A program made the position numbers and the translations under genes. This document shows, in pieces, positions 40,206 through 48,783 of a stretch of DNA of 64,000 nucleotides. The notes under the pieces were generated by a model, which was not told the DNA's origin, ran no database searches, and worked only from the letters and a program-made list of their open reading frames with translations. The stretch is from Eoetvoesia sp035555955. Lineage in GTDB: Bacteria; Pseudomonadota; Gammaproteobacteria; Burkholderiales; Burkholderiaceae_B. The first letter of the stretch is position 1, and each line of letters starts with the position of its first letter. The stretch covers positions 115,829 through 179,828 of the forward strand of contig NZ_DATMGA010000014.1 in assembly GCF_035555955.1 (NCBI RefSeq). The letters run 5' to 3'.

Positions 40206-43200
40206 GTGAATCGGGTATACAAAACGGTTTGGAATGAGCGGACACGAACGTTCGTCGCGGTTTCAGAGCTTGCGCATGCACGCGGCAAAAGCGCGAGGAC
40301 TTCCGTAGGCAGCGTCTCGTCGCGCGCCAGGCTGTCCGGCCTGCTGTCTTTGGCGGCTGCCGTGCTGGCGGGAGCGATACTGTCAAGTATGGGGGCGCCG
40401 GCATTTGCCGACGTGAGCATCGATGACAGCGTTTCTCCCGTGCATGCCGATGGCAACGGTATTCAGTTCAGCAATGGCGCCGGAACCATCGACTTCCAGG
40501 ATGGCGGCACCATCAGCGGGCTGACGACCAGCACGCTGGTTTCGAACGGCACGAACGCCGTCACCACCGGGCAGTTGTGGCAGACCAATGAGGACCTGGT
40601 CACGGTCACCGCTACGGTTACAGGGCTGAATGCCTCCGTGGGCGCCTTGACCACCGATGTCGGCAGCTTGACCACCAATGTCGGCGCTTTGAACACATCT
40701 GTCGGCGCCTTGACCAGCAATATCGGTGCGTTGAGCACGACGGTCGACACCCATGCCACGCAGATATCGAGCCTGCAGACAGCAGCCAATGCCTCTGTGC
40801 GCTATGACGACGCCGCTGCCAAAAATCTGATCACGCTGCAGGGCGGCGGCTCCGGTACCCGCATCACGAACCTGGCCGACGGCAATATCGCGTCGGGAAG
40901 CAAGGACGCCATAACCGGCGGGCAAATGTACACGCTGGAACAGAAGCTCTACTCGCAAGGCCAGGGCGTCAAGTATTTCCACGCCAATTCCGCGTTGGAC
41001 GACTCCACGGCGGCCGGAAGCGAATCCATCGCCATCGGGCCCGAGGCGGAGTCGGCTGGCAAGGGCAGCTTTGCCGCGGGCCATGGCGCGGCCACCACGG
41101 CCAGCGCCGAGGCGGCCATCGCATTGGGGCAGGACGCAAAAGTCGGGACGGACGATGAGGTGGATGGCGTTGCCTCCATTGCCATCGGACGCAACAGCGC
41201 GGCCCAAGGCAACAGCAATATCGCCCTGGGCGATGGCGCCACGGTCAACTCCAAGGATGTCCAGAATGCGTTGGCCCTGGGGACCCAGGCGACGGTGGAG
41301 GGCAATTACAGCAGCGGTGCGTTGGCGGTGGGTAGCGGGGCGCTCGCTGGCGCCGCCGATGCGGCCGCCGTGGGCAGCGGCGCCCTGGCCACGGGCGCCA
41401 GCGCATCGGCCTTTGGGCGCAATGCCGCCGCGACTGCTGACGGTGCAGTGGCCGTCGGCGACGGCGCCCTGGCTGCGACGGCCAACAGCATTGCACTTGG
41501 CAGCGGCGCGGGCGCCGGCACCTTCGGCAATAGCGGCGGCGACCGCACGTCCCATATCGCCATTGGTACCAATTCGGGGCAGGGCGTGGTGGGCAATCAG
41601 ACGACGGCCATCGGGTTCGGCGCGGGTTCCAATGTAGATGGAGACTACAACATTGCTCTGGGCGCCTTGGCCGGCACCGACCTCGATGGAGACGAAAGCG
41701 TAGCCATAGGCTACAAAGCCAACTATGGCAATGGCTCGGCCGTCGCGCGCGAACATTCGACGGCCATAGGCTCCAACACCAATGCCGGCACCAATGCGGT
41801 GGCCATCGGCTACGGGGCCGACGGTGTCAGCGAAGGCTCGGTAGCCATCGGGGTGGAGGCCCAGTCGACCACGGGCTGGGGCGTGGCCATCGGGCGCAAC
41901 GCCATTACAGAGGGCGACAGCGTGGCGTTGGGTGCGCGCTCGGAAGCCTACCAGCCGGCATCGACCGCCTTGGGTTATATCACAGGCAGCGCGGCTCCCA
42001 ACAATGTCGTGTCCGTCGGCAATGCCGGCCTGCAGCGCCGCGTCACCAATGTGGCCGATGGTTCGCAGGGCTATGATGCCGTGAACGTGCGCCAGTTGAA
42101 TGCAGCGCAGACGGATGTGGCCGCCATTATCGGCGGCGGAGTCAAGGTGGAGAACGGCAGGCTGGTGGGTCCGGATGCCGGAAAAGGCCCGATCAAGATC
42201 GGCGACGACTATTATGCTTCCATCAACGATGCGCTAAGCTCCATCACGTCGCCTGGCAGCACGATCACGCCGGCCGATCCTTCCTTCGTCCGCTACGACA
42301 GCGGCGCCGGCAATGGCAAAGTCACCCTGCAGGGCGGGAGCGGCGGCACGGTGTTGGCCAATGTGGCGGACGGCAGCGATCCCATGGATGCGGTGAACGT
42401 GCGCCAGTTGAATAGCGCGGTGGCGGATGGCAAGTCCAAGTATTTCAGCGTCAAGACCAGCCGGCCCGGCAACCGCGACAATACCGGAGCGTCCGGCAAC
42501 GATGCCATTGCCATAGGTCCCGAGGCTGCGGCGGTGGGCGATGCCAGCCTGGCGTTGGGCCTGCAGGCCAGTGCGGAGCAAAGCAATTCCGTCGCCATCG
42601 GCACACTGGCCCAGGCCATAGGCGCCAACGCCAGCGTGCTGGGCAACAACAGCCTGGCCTATGGAACGGGTGGCGTAGCCGTAGGCCAGCAGGCCGTCAG
42701 CCGCGGTGAAAACTCCATCGTCATCGGCACGGGAGCGCAGGCCGACCTGAAGACGCCGCTGGATACGGTCGATAATGCGGTGGTCATCGGTACCGGCGCC
42801 GAAGCGACCGCCGATGACGGCATGGCCATGGGGCGCAGCGCGCTGGCTTCCAATCTGCGCAGTGTGGCGCAGGGCTACGATGCCGAATCTTCCGGCGTGG
42901 ATGCGATGGCCATCGGCAGCGGTTCGCGCGCCACAGCCTCCAACGCCTACGCCAGCGGCACGGACGCCCAGGCATCGGGCGAGAATGCCATTGCCTCCGG
43001 AACGGGCGCGCGGGGCTACGCCTCCAACGCCATCGCCGTGGGCAGCGGCGCTGTGTCGGGCATTGCCGATCCGTCGCCCGAGGACGTGCCGAACAACCTG
43101 GACACCATAGCCATCGGCACGCGTTCCCAGGCCTTGGCCAAGAACTCCGTGGCCCTGGGCGTGGATTCCACCACCCGCAACGTCTATGTGTCCACCACCT

Positions 43201-45749
43201 CGGCGTATTCCAACGTGGCGCATGACGATGCCAAATCGGGCGTGGTATCCGTGGGCAGCCATGATTCCAGCTCGTCCAATGCCACCAATGGCACCATCGA
43301 ACGGCGCATCACCAACCTGGCGGGAGGGCAGGACGACACCGACGCGGTCAACGTGCTGCAGCTCAAGGCGCTGGACACGCTGCTGACGGAGCGGGGCACG
43401 AACTATTCCGGCAACGAGGGAGGGCAAGTGCATCGCGACCTGGGCCAGGTGCTGGCCATCAGGGGCGGTGCGACACCCACGGCTGGCGCTTTCAGCGGCG
43501 CCAATGTCAAGACGGTGACCGATCCCGCCAGCGGCGCGATCAACATCCAGATGGCCGACTCGCCCAAATTCGGCAATGTCGTCGTCAATGCCGGCAATAC
43601 CGGCAAGATCAGCGGCGTGGCTGCCGGAGCGGTGAACGCCGCCAGCACCGAGGCAGTCAACGGCAGCCAGTTGTACAGCCTGGCGGGCAACGTCACCAAT
43701 ATCTTCGGCGGCAATGCGGTCAACAACAACGGCGCCATCACCTTCACCAACATTGGTGACACGGGCGAAAATACCATCCACGATGCCATCAAGTCGGTGA
43801 ACACGGCGGCCAACGCGGGCTGGAACCTGGCGGCCAACGGCGCAGGATCCACGACGGCCAATATAGGCCCTGGCGGCGACGTCATGTTCAATGGCGACGG
43901 CAACATTACGGTTGTGCAAGCGGGTGTTGATGACAACGGCGCCATCAATGTCGCACTGAACAAGAATATCGACCTGGGCGCGGCCGGCAGCGTCAGAACC
44001 GGCAACAGCCTGATGAGCGACTCCGGCCTGAGCGTCGTCCACGGAGCGCTTGTCACCCAGGTCGGCGCGGGCGGCATCGTTGTTGGCAGCGGCGCCAAGA
44101 CGATCGTCATCAACGGCAGTGCCGGCGACATCACCGGTCTTGCCAACCGGGACCTGGACGCCGCGGACTTCGCCACGCAAGGCCGCGCCGCCACTGAAGA
44201 GCAGCTCAAGCTGGTGCAGGAGCAGACGGGCGGATTGAGCGATCGCGCGGTCAAGTATGACCTCAATCCGGACAATACCGTCAACTATGACCGTGTGACG
44301 ATGGCGGGTACGCCGGGCGGCGCGACGAAGGATGCGGACACCGGGCGCATCGAAACGACGGGCGGGACGCAGATCACCAACGTGGCCAGTGCGGGCGACT
44401 ACACCGATGCCGGCAATGCGCTGAACGCGGTGAATGCGGGGGACCTGAACAATGCCGTCCAGAACGTAACCGGCGCAGGAATGAACTTCTCGGCCAACGC
44501 GGGTGGCGACGTGCATCGCGACCTGGGCCAGACTCTGGCCATACGCGGCGGCATGGCGGGCTCCACCCTCGCCTCCGCGACCAGCGGCGAGAATGTCGTC
44601 ACACGCACCACGGCGGATGGCATCAGCATCGAGCTGGCCAAGGACGCGACCTTCGACAGCGTCACGACCGGCGATGCCGTCATGGATACGGACGGCGTGC
44701 GTGTCGGCGCAAACGTGGCACTGACCAATACCGGCATGCGGGCGGGCACGATTGTGATCTCGTCGGCCACCAACGACATCGTCGGCCTGTCCAATACGGC
44801 ATTGACGGCGCCCGGCTTTGCCACGGCGGGCCGCGCGGCCACCGAAGAGCAGCTCAAGCTGGTGCAGGGCGCCACGCAGGACCTGGCCGACCGCGCGGTC
44901 AAGTACGACTTGAATCCCGACAATACCGTCAACTACGGCAAGGTGACGATGGCGGGCGACGTTTCCTCGGATGGAGGCCGCACGGGCGGCACCGGCATCA
45001 CCAATGTGGCGCGCGGCGACATTTCCGCGAACAGCACGGATGCCGTCAACGGCAGCCAGATCCACGACATGGGCAACAGTATTGCCGAAGGCATGGGCGG
45101 TGGCTCGACGTTCGTCGACGGCAAGCTGGTGACCGAGCTGAATGTAGGCGGCAGCACTTACAACAACGTCAATGATGCGCTCAATGGCGTGCAGGCGAAT
45201 ATCGACGATGTAAGCAACGTCGCCAACATGGGCTGGAATGTGCAGGCCAATGGCGATGCGGCGAGCAAGGTCGGCCCGGGCGATACCGTGCAGTTCATCA
45301 ATGGCGACAATGTCGAGATCACCCGCGACAACGCCAATATCACGGTGAGCATGGCCAAGAACATCAAAGTCGACACCGTGACCAGCAACAAGGTGACGAC
45401 CAAGGAGCTGGCAATCGAGAACGGCCCGACGATCAACCAGAACGGCATCGACATGGGCGGCAAGCAGATCACCAACCTGGCCGATGGCAAGGCCGACAGC
45501 GATGCGGTCAACGTCGGCCAGTTGAACAAGGTAGCGGGCAGTGTGGCCAACAGCATCAATCGTCTGGATGGCAGGGTGAGTCAAGTCGACAACCGGGCCA
45601 GCGCGGGCGTGGCCGCGGCGCTTGCCATGTCAGGCCTGCCGCAGGCTTATTTGCCGGGCAAGAGCATGTTCAGCCTCGCGAGCGGTACATGGCGTGGAGA
45701 AAGCGGCTACGCCATGGGCCTGTCGACGGTCTCCGACAACGGCAAGTAG
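40206..45749 (+). CDS. trimeric autotransporter adhesin (YadA-like), truncated by an in-frame amber codon
   Basis: This giant surface adhesin of 1847 residues starts at a GTG with GGAG six bases upstream. The start is fixed by the extended signal peptide (ESPR) MNRVYKTVWNERTRTFVAVS; cleavage is expected after about residue 68 (APAFA). Two YadA-type head regions with SxAIG repeats (about residues 270-600 and 765-990) are joined by neck motifs (VADGSQGYDAVNVRQLN) and a long stalk with repeated modules. The C-terminal anchor begins (ALAMSGLPQAYLPGKSMFSL) but TAG at 45747-45749 stops it after VSDNGK. Translation in the same frame would continue for 24 residues. As read, the protein lacks its last beta strand and should not insert into the outer membrane. 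Confidence 0.88.
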   Translation: MNRVYKTVWNERTRTFVAVSELAHARGKSARTSVGSVSSRARLSGLLSLAAAVLAGAILSSMGAPAFADVSIDDSVSPVHADGNGIQFSNGAGTIDFQDGGTISGLTTSTLVSNGTNAVTTGQLWQTNEDLVTVTATVTGLNASVGALTTDVGSLTTNVGALNTSVGALTSNIGALSTTVDTHATQISSLQTAANASVRYDDAAAKNLITLQGGGSGTRITNLADGNIASGSKDAITGGQMYTLEQKLYSQGQGVKYFHANSALDDSTAAGSESIAIGPEAESAGKGSFAAGHGAATTASAEAAIALGQDAKVGTDDEVDGVASIAIGRNSAAQGNSNIALGDGATVNSKDVQNALALGTQATVEGNYSSGALAVGSGALAGAADAAAVGSGALATGASASAFGRNAAATADGAVAVGDGALAATANSIALGSGAGAGTFGNSGGDRTSHIAIGTNSGQGVVGNQTTAIGFGAGSNVDGDYNIALGALAGTDLDGDESVAIGYKANYGNGSAVAREHSTAIGSNTNAGTNAVAIGYGADGVSEGSVAIGVEAQSTTGWGVAIGRNAITEGDSVALGARSEAYQPASTALGYITGSAAPNNVVSVGNAGLQRRVTNVADGSQGYDAVNVRQLNAAQTDVAAIIGGGVKVENGRLVGPDAGKGPIKIGDDYYASINDALSSITSPGSTITPADPSFVRYDSGAGNGKVTLQGGSGGTVLANVADGSDPMDAVNVRQLNSAVADGKSKYFSVKTSRPGNRDNTGASGNDAIAIGPEAAAVGDASLALGLQASAEQSNSVAIGTLAQAIGANASVLGNNSLAYGTGGVAVGQQAVSRGENSIVIGTGAQADLKTPLDTVDNAVVIGTGAEATADDGMAMGRSALASNLRSVAQGYDAESSGVDAMAIGSGSRATASNAYASGTDAQASGENAIASGTGARGYASNAIAVGSGAVSGIADPSPEDVPNNLDTIAIGTRSQALAKNSVALGVDSTTRNVYVSTTSAYSNVAHDDAKSGVVSVGSHDSSSSNATNGTIERRITNLAGGQDDTDAVNVLQLKALDTLLTERGTNYSGNEGGQVHRDLGQVLAIRGGATPTAGAFSGANVKTVTDPASGAINIQMADSPKFGNVVVNAGNTGKISGVAAGAVNAASTEAVNGSQLYSLAGNVTNIFGGNAVNNNGAITFTNIGDTGENTIHDAIKSVNTAANAGWNLAANGAGSTTANIGPGGDVMFNGDGNITVVQAGVDDNGAINVALNKNIDLGAAGSVRTGNSLMSDSGLSVVHGALVTQVGAGGIVVGSGAKTIVINGSAGDITGLANRDLDAADFATQGRAATEEQLKLVQEQTGGLSDRAVKYDLNPDNTVNYDRVTMAGTPGGATKDADTGRIETTGGTQITNVASAGDYTDAGNALNAVNAGDLNNAVQNVTGAGMNFSANAGGDVHRDLGQTLAIRGGMAGSTLASATSGENVVTRTTADGISIELAKDATFDSVTTGDAVMDTDGVRVGANVALTNTGMRAGTIVISSATNDIVGLSNTALTAPGFATAGRAATEEQLKLVQGATQDLADRAVKYDLNPDNTVNYGKVTMAGDVSSDGGRTGGTGITNVARGDISANSTDAVNGSQIHDMGNSIAEGMGGGSTFVDGKLVTELNVGGSTYNNVNDALNGVQANIDDVSNVANMGWNVQANGDAASKVGPGDTVQFINGDNVEITRDNANITVSMAKNIKVDTVTSNKVTTKELAIENGPTINQNGIDMGGKQITNLADGKADSDAVNVGQLNKVAGSVANSINRLDGRVSQVDNRASAGVAAALAMSGLPQAYLPGKSMFSLASGTWRGESGYAMGLSTVSDNGK

Positions 45750-45824
45750 ATCGTCAAGGGAAGCTTCGCCGGCTCCTCGCGCGGCGACTACGGCGGCGCG
45801 GTCGGCGTCGGCTATCAGTGGTAA
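45750..45824 (+). pseudogene. detached end of the YadA anchor domain
   Basis: After the amber codon the same frame reads IVKGSFAGSSRGDYGGAVGV followed by GYQW and then TAA at 45822-45824. This is the standard last strand of a YadA anchor, ending in an aromatic residue. The amber replaces the position where relatives have Trp (NGRW-V), and one base (TGG to TAG) explains it. The piece has no start codon of its own. Either the gene is a recent pseudogene, the stop is suppressed or read through, or the base is an error. Confidence 0.8.
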
Positions 45825-45898
45825 TTGTCAGACCGTCATTGTTTGCGCGGCCCGCTGGCGCACGGCCGGCGGGTTCGGCTACCCAAGGAAAAAATCAG

Positions 45899-46300
45899 AT
45901 GTTGAAGTCATTGCAAACCATTGTTCTGCGCTCAGGCGGCATCCTGCTGGCTGTGGCGCTTGCCGCTTGCGGCAATCTCAGCCAGGTCAGCGACCAAGGC
46001 ACGACGAGCGAACCCGTCTGGCCCGATCCGGCAAGCGCGAGCTTCGAGGCGGGTTCGTATCCCAAGGTCGATGCCTTGCGCCTGATCGAACCGGGCATGA
46101 GCAAGGATCAGTTGTACAACCTGCTGGGCCGCCCGCATTTTGGCGAAGGCCTGGCCGGGGTGCGCGAATGGGATTATCTATTCCATTTCCGCACGTCTCG
46201 GGGCGAAAAGACCTGCCAGTACAAGATTCTTTTCGACAAGGATAAGCATGCCCGGAGCTTCTTCTGGAAGCCCGAAGCATGTGTTTCGCAGTTGAACTGA
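45899..46300 (+). CDS. BamE/SmpA-like lipoprotein
   Basis: This 133-residue protein has a lipoprotein signal peptide with lipobox LAAC (Cys24) and a SmpA/OmlA (BamE) domain: LRLIEPGMSKDQLYNLLGRPHFGEG, then WDYLFHFR and CQYKILFDKDK. BamE itself is a part of the outer-membrane beta-barrel assembly machine. This copy lies 75 bases after the natural end of the trimeric autotransporter gene, so it may be a dedicated helper for that adhesin, comparable in place to SadB next to SadA. The ATG at 45899 has AAGGA in front; the upstream frame is rejected. Confidence 0.82.
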   Translation: MLKSLQTIVLRSGGILLAVALAACGNLSQVSDQGTTSEPVWPDPASASFEAGSYPKVDALRLIEPGMSKDQLYNLLGRPHFGEGLAGVREWDYLFHFRTSRGEKTCQYKILFDKDKHARSFFWKPEACVSQLN

Positions 46301-46357
46301 AAGTATCGGCGCAGCGGGCGTCCCCACTGAATGATGTTGCCTTATGGAAGGATCTAT

Positions 46358-46888
46358 ATGAAGTATGCACATTGCATTCCCGTCCTGGCGGCTATGGCCG
46401 TGGCATTGGCCGGTTGCCAGGCCGCCGGGCCTGCACAGCGTGCCGCGACAGAGGGCAATGCCGAAAATACCGTGCGGCAGCCGGGCGCGCGACAGCCTCG
46501 GCATCGAGCGGAGGTATTCTTTCGGCTGGCGCAAGCTAAAGAGGCCAAGGGGCTTAGCGAGCTTCGCCTGTCCGGCGGCTCGATCTGGGTATTGCCGCAG
46601 CCCGTGTTGAGCCGCGCCGATCTTTCCAGCGTCGAGCCTATCCAGACGCAACAGGGCAGGGCCTTTGTCCGCTTTGGCTTTACCCAGGAGGGCGCTCGCA
46701 AGCTCCAGGCGCTAAGCCGTCGTTTCCCGGGCAAGCTGCTAGTGCTTACCATCGACAACGATTTGGTGGCGGCGCCTCGCATCGGCAAGCCGTTGACGCA
46801 GGGAGAGATGGTGGTCGGCGTTGCGAGTGGCAAGCAGGCCATGGCCATTGCGCGTGCGATTGCGGAGCCACGCGGCGAGGCTCGATGA
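46358..46888 (+). CDS. lipoprotein with SecD P1-head-like domain
   Basis: This 176-residue protein has a lipoprotein signal (MKYAHCIPVLAAMAVALAGC, Cys20) and a C-terminal domain like the P1 head of SecD: VRFGFTQEGARKLQALSRRF, then GKLLVLTIDNDLVAAPRIGK and GEMVVGVASGKQAMAIA. In SecD this periplasmic region helps pull proteins across the membrane. A free-standing lipidated version next to a giant adhesin gene and a BamE-like gene is unusual. AAGGAT precedes the ATG at 46358. A terminator follows. Confidence 0.75.
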   Translation: MKYAHCIPVLAAMAVALAGCQAAGPAQRAATEGNAENTVRQPGARQPRHRAEVFFRLAQAKEAKGLSELRLSGGSIWVLPQPVLSRADLSSVEPIQTQQGRAFVRFGFTQEGARKLQALSRRFPGKLLVLTIDNDLVAAPRIGKPLTQGEMVVGVASGKQAMAIARAIAEPRGEAR

Positions 46889-46915
46889 TCATGGCTTGTT
46901 CGCCGTGGCGCAGTC

Positions 46916-46941
46916 CTGCCGCCGTGCCGGCGGCAGTTTAT
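46916..46941 (+). terminator. terminator after the adhesin-lipoprotein genes
   Basis: CTGCCGCC at 46916-46923 pairs with GGCGGCAG at 46929-46936 around a GTGCC loop, followed by TTTAT. It lies 28 bases after the stop of the SecD-like lipoprotein gene and before the convergent gene ending at 46983. The U-run is short but the stem is strong. Confidence 0.6.
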
Positions 46942-46982
46942 CGGGGGTGGCGTGTGCCGGCTCGAAACGCGTCGCCAGCCGC

Positions 46983-47390
46983 TCAAGGCCCGATCAATAC
47001 GGTTTCGCCCCGCGCATCGAAGGGGATGAGCGATCCGATCAGGCCCGTCTTGATCATGTCCACCATCTTGTTCAAAGGTGCTTCGGCGTCTTCGGTGGCG
47101 GGGGCTTGCCCGTTTCTGCCCGAGATGGCCGCGACAAAGACGATGGCCCAGTCGGGGATGTGTTGCCTGGACTCTTCGAGCAGTTCCGCAAACGACCCGA
47201 TTTCCTCGGGAGGCTTGTCCAGACAGGCCAGCGGCGTCAAGGCCCCTCCGGAACCGGCTTCGAACGAAGCGCGTTGCGCGGGAGTGCAGTCGTCAGGCAG
47301 CTCGACTTTGGTGAATACGAAAAGCAGCCGTTGCGGCTCGGGCTGGGCCCGGGCTGCAACGATCAGGTCGTCGAGGCTTGTTATATTCAT
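46983..47390 (-). CDS. conserved hypothetical protein
   Basis: This 135-residue protein has no signal peptide or membrane segment. It begins MNITSLDDLIVAARAQPEPQ, followed by RLLFVFTKVELPDD, PLACLDKPPEEI, DWAIVFVAAISG and VDMIKTGLIGSLIPFD. I recall similar small proteins in beta-proteobacteria, sometimes labelled as ribonucleotide reductase subunit alpha; nothing in the sequence supports that label. It stands between the adhesin genes and narK, on the narK strand. Confidence 0.65.
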   Translation of the reverse strand: MNITSLDDLIVAARAQPEPQRLLFVFTKVELPDDCTPAQRASFEAGSGGALTPLACLDKPPEEIGSFAELLEESRQHIPDWAIVFVAAISGRNGQAPATEDAEAPLNKMVDMIKTGLIGSLIPFDARGETVLIGP

Positions 47391-47463
47391 GGATGATCCG
47401 TTTTAGATTGACGTGCATGCACGCGCGGCGCCGCGAATATCATGGATTATGGCGAGGCGGGCT

Positions 47464-48702
47464 TCAGGCATTGTCGTACTGGCCGGTGATCGAAATACGC
47501 CGCACATTCGATTGGTACAGCAGAATCAACGATACCCAGACGATTCCGTACAGCAGCATGAAGCAACTGGATCGCACGCCCGTCAAGTCCAGGGCTATCC
47601 CGAATAGAATCGGCAGCAGGAATCCGCCCACGCCGCCCGCCAGGCCGACAATGCCGGTCACGACCCCCATTTGCTCGGGGAAGTCGTCGGCAACGTACTT
47701 GAAGGTCGAGGCCATGCCGAAAGCGAACACCGTGCCCAGGATGAACAGCAGCGCAGTGAAGACGTACACGCCAAGATGAATGTGGAAACTGGCCGGGCCG
47801 TTGATGGTTTTCACCACGAAGGTCGTGTCGGGATACGACAGCAGGAACAGGCATACCCACGCAACCCACAGCCCCCACCAGGTTACCTTGTGCGCTCCGT
47901 AGCGGTCGGCCAGGCCGCCGCCCAACGCCCGCAGCACCGAGCCCGGCAGCGAAAAGCCCGCTGCCAGGGCGGCGGCCAGGGTGACCGAATAGTTGAATTC
48001 CTGCATCATGTATTGCGGTATCCACAGCGACAGGGCGGTGAAGCCGCCAAAGCAGATGGAGTAATACTGGCAGTATTTCCATACTTTGGCGTCCCTCAGC
48101 ACGGTGAATTGCTGGCGCAGCGAATTTGCGGCCTTGCCCGCGCTGGGGTCGGGCGAGGAGCCCAGCCAGAACACTACGGCGGTGACCATGAGAGCGACGG
48201 CGTATATCTTGGGGACGGCGCGCCAGCCGTAGATGTCCTGGAGCGATGGCGTGATGAACAGGTTGACGGCGGCGCCGACCGTGCCCGCGCCGAAGAACCC
48301 CATGGCGAAGCCGCGCTTTTCGGGGGGGAAAAGCCGGGCGACATAGGGCGTGCCAACGGCGAACGAGGCGCCTACGGCGCCCAGGCAAAGCCCGATGAGC
48401 AGGAAATGCCATAGGGCGGCGGCGTACGACACAAGAAATACGGGAATGGCGCAGGCGACAAGCAGCACGGTCATGACCAGGCGGCCGCCGAACCTGTCCG
48501 TCCAGACGCCTAAAGGCAGGCGCAGCAGCGCGCCAGTCAGAACCGGCGTGGCCGTCAGCAGGCCGAATTCGGAACTGTTCAACCCCAGCTCCTTGCGCAA
48601 TTCGATGCCTATTACACCAAACATCATCCAGACGACAAAGCAGACCATGAATGCCAGGGTGGTGACCAGCAATACCAGCATGGGCTTCTTTTGCATGACC
48701 AT
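47464..48702 (-). CDS. narK: NarK-type nitrate/nitrite transporter
   Basis: This 412-residue major facilitator protein has twelve hydrophobic segments and the nitrate-porter signatures: the motif near the first loop (FGLLTATPVLTGALLRLPLG), GTVGAAVNLFITP and VVTGIVGLAGGVGGFLLPILFG. It would bring nitrate in or exchange it for nitrite for the reductase encoded upstream. The ATG at 48702 has GGAG in front; a longer frame from 48738 is less likely. Only one transporter module is present, whereas many relatives have two fused or tandem ones. Confidence 0.9.
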   Translation of the reverse strand: MVMQKKPMLVLLVTTLAFMVCFVVWMMFGVIGIELRKELGLNSSEFGLLTATPVLTGALLRLPLGVWTDRFGGRLVMTVLLVACAIPVFLVSYAAALWHFLLIGLCLGAVGASFAVGTPYVARLFPPEKRGFAMGFFGAGTVGAAVNLFITPSLQDIYGWRAVPKIYAVALMVTAVVFWLGSSPDPSAGKAANSLRQQFTVLRDAKVWKYCQYYSICFGGFTALSLWIPQYMMQEFNYSVTLAAALAAGFSLPGSVLRALGGGLADRYGAHKVTWWGLWVAWVCLFLLSYPDTTFVVKTINGPASFHIHLGVYVFTALLFILGTVFAFGMASTFKYVADDFPEQMGVVTGIVGLAGGVGGFLLPILFGIALDLTGVRSSCFMLLYGIVWVSLILLYQSNVRRISITGQYDNA

Positions 48703-48783
48703 AGCGACTCCGGTTCGGTTACGTGTGTGTGCGGCCATGCCGCGCTGGCTTGCGAATACGGGGGCAAACGCCGCTTCGGCGCA

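Noticed and set aside
40626..40740. Short tandem repeats that could be a CRISPR-like or phase-variation array
   Set aside because: The repeated units (GALTT/NVGAL-type codons) are in frame inside the adhesin coding sequence and vary in sequence. They are coiled-coil stalk repeats.
42234..45584. Minus-strand open frame of more than 1100 codons across the adhesin gene
   Set aside because: It is the antisense shadow of the repetitive, high-GC trimeric autotransporter gene. It has no ribosome site, no recognisable domain and low-complexity Val/Ala/His-rich sequence.
46983..47390. Ribonucleotide reductase subunit alpha
   Set aside because: I recall this label being used for similar small proteins, but the 135-residue sequence has no catalytic cysteines, no ATP cone and no barrel. 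The name is not supported.
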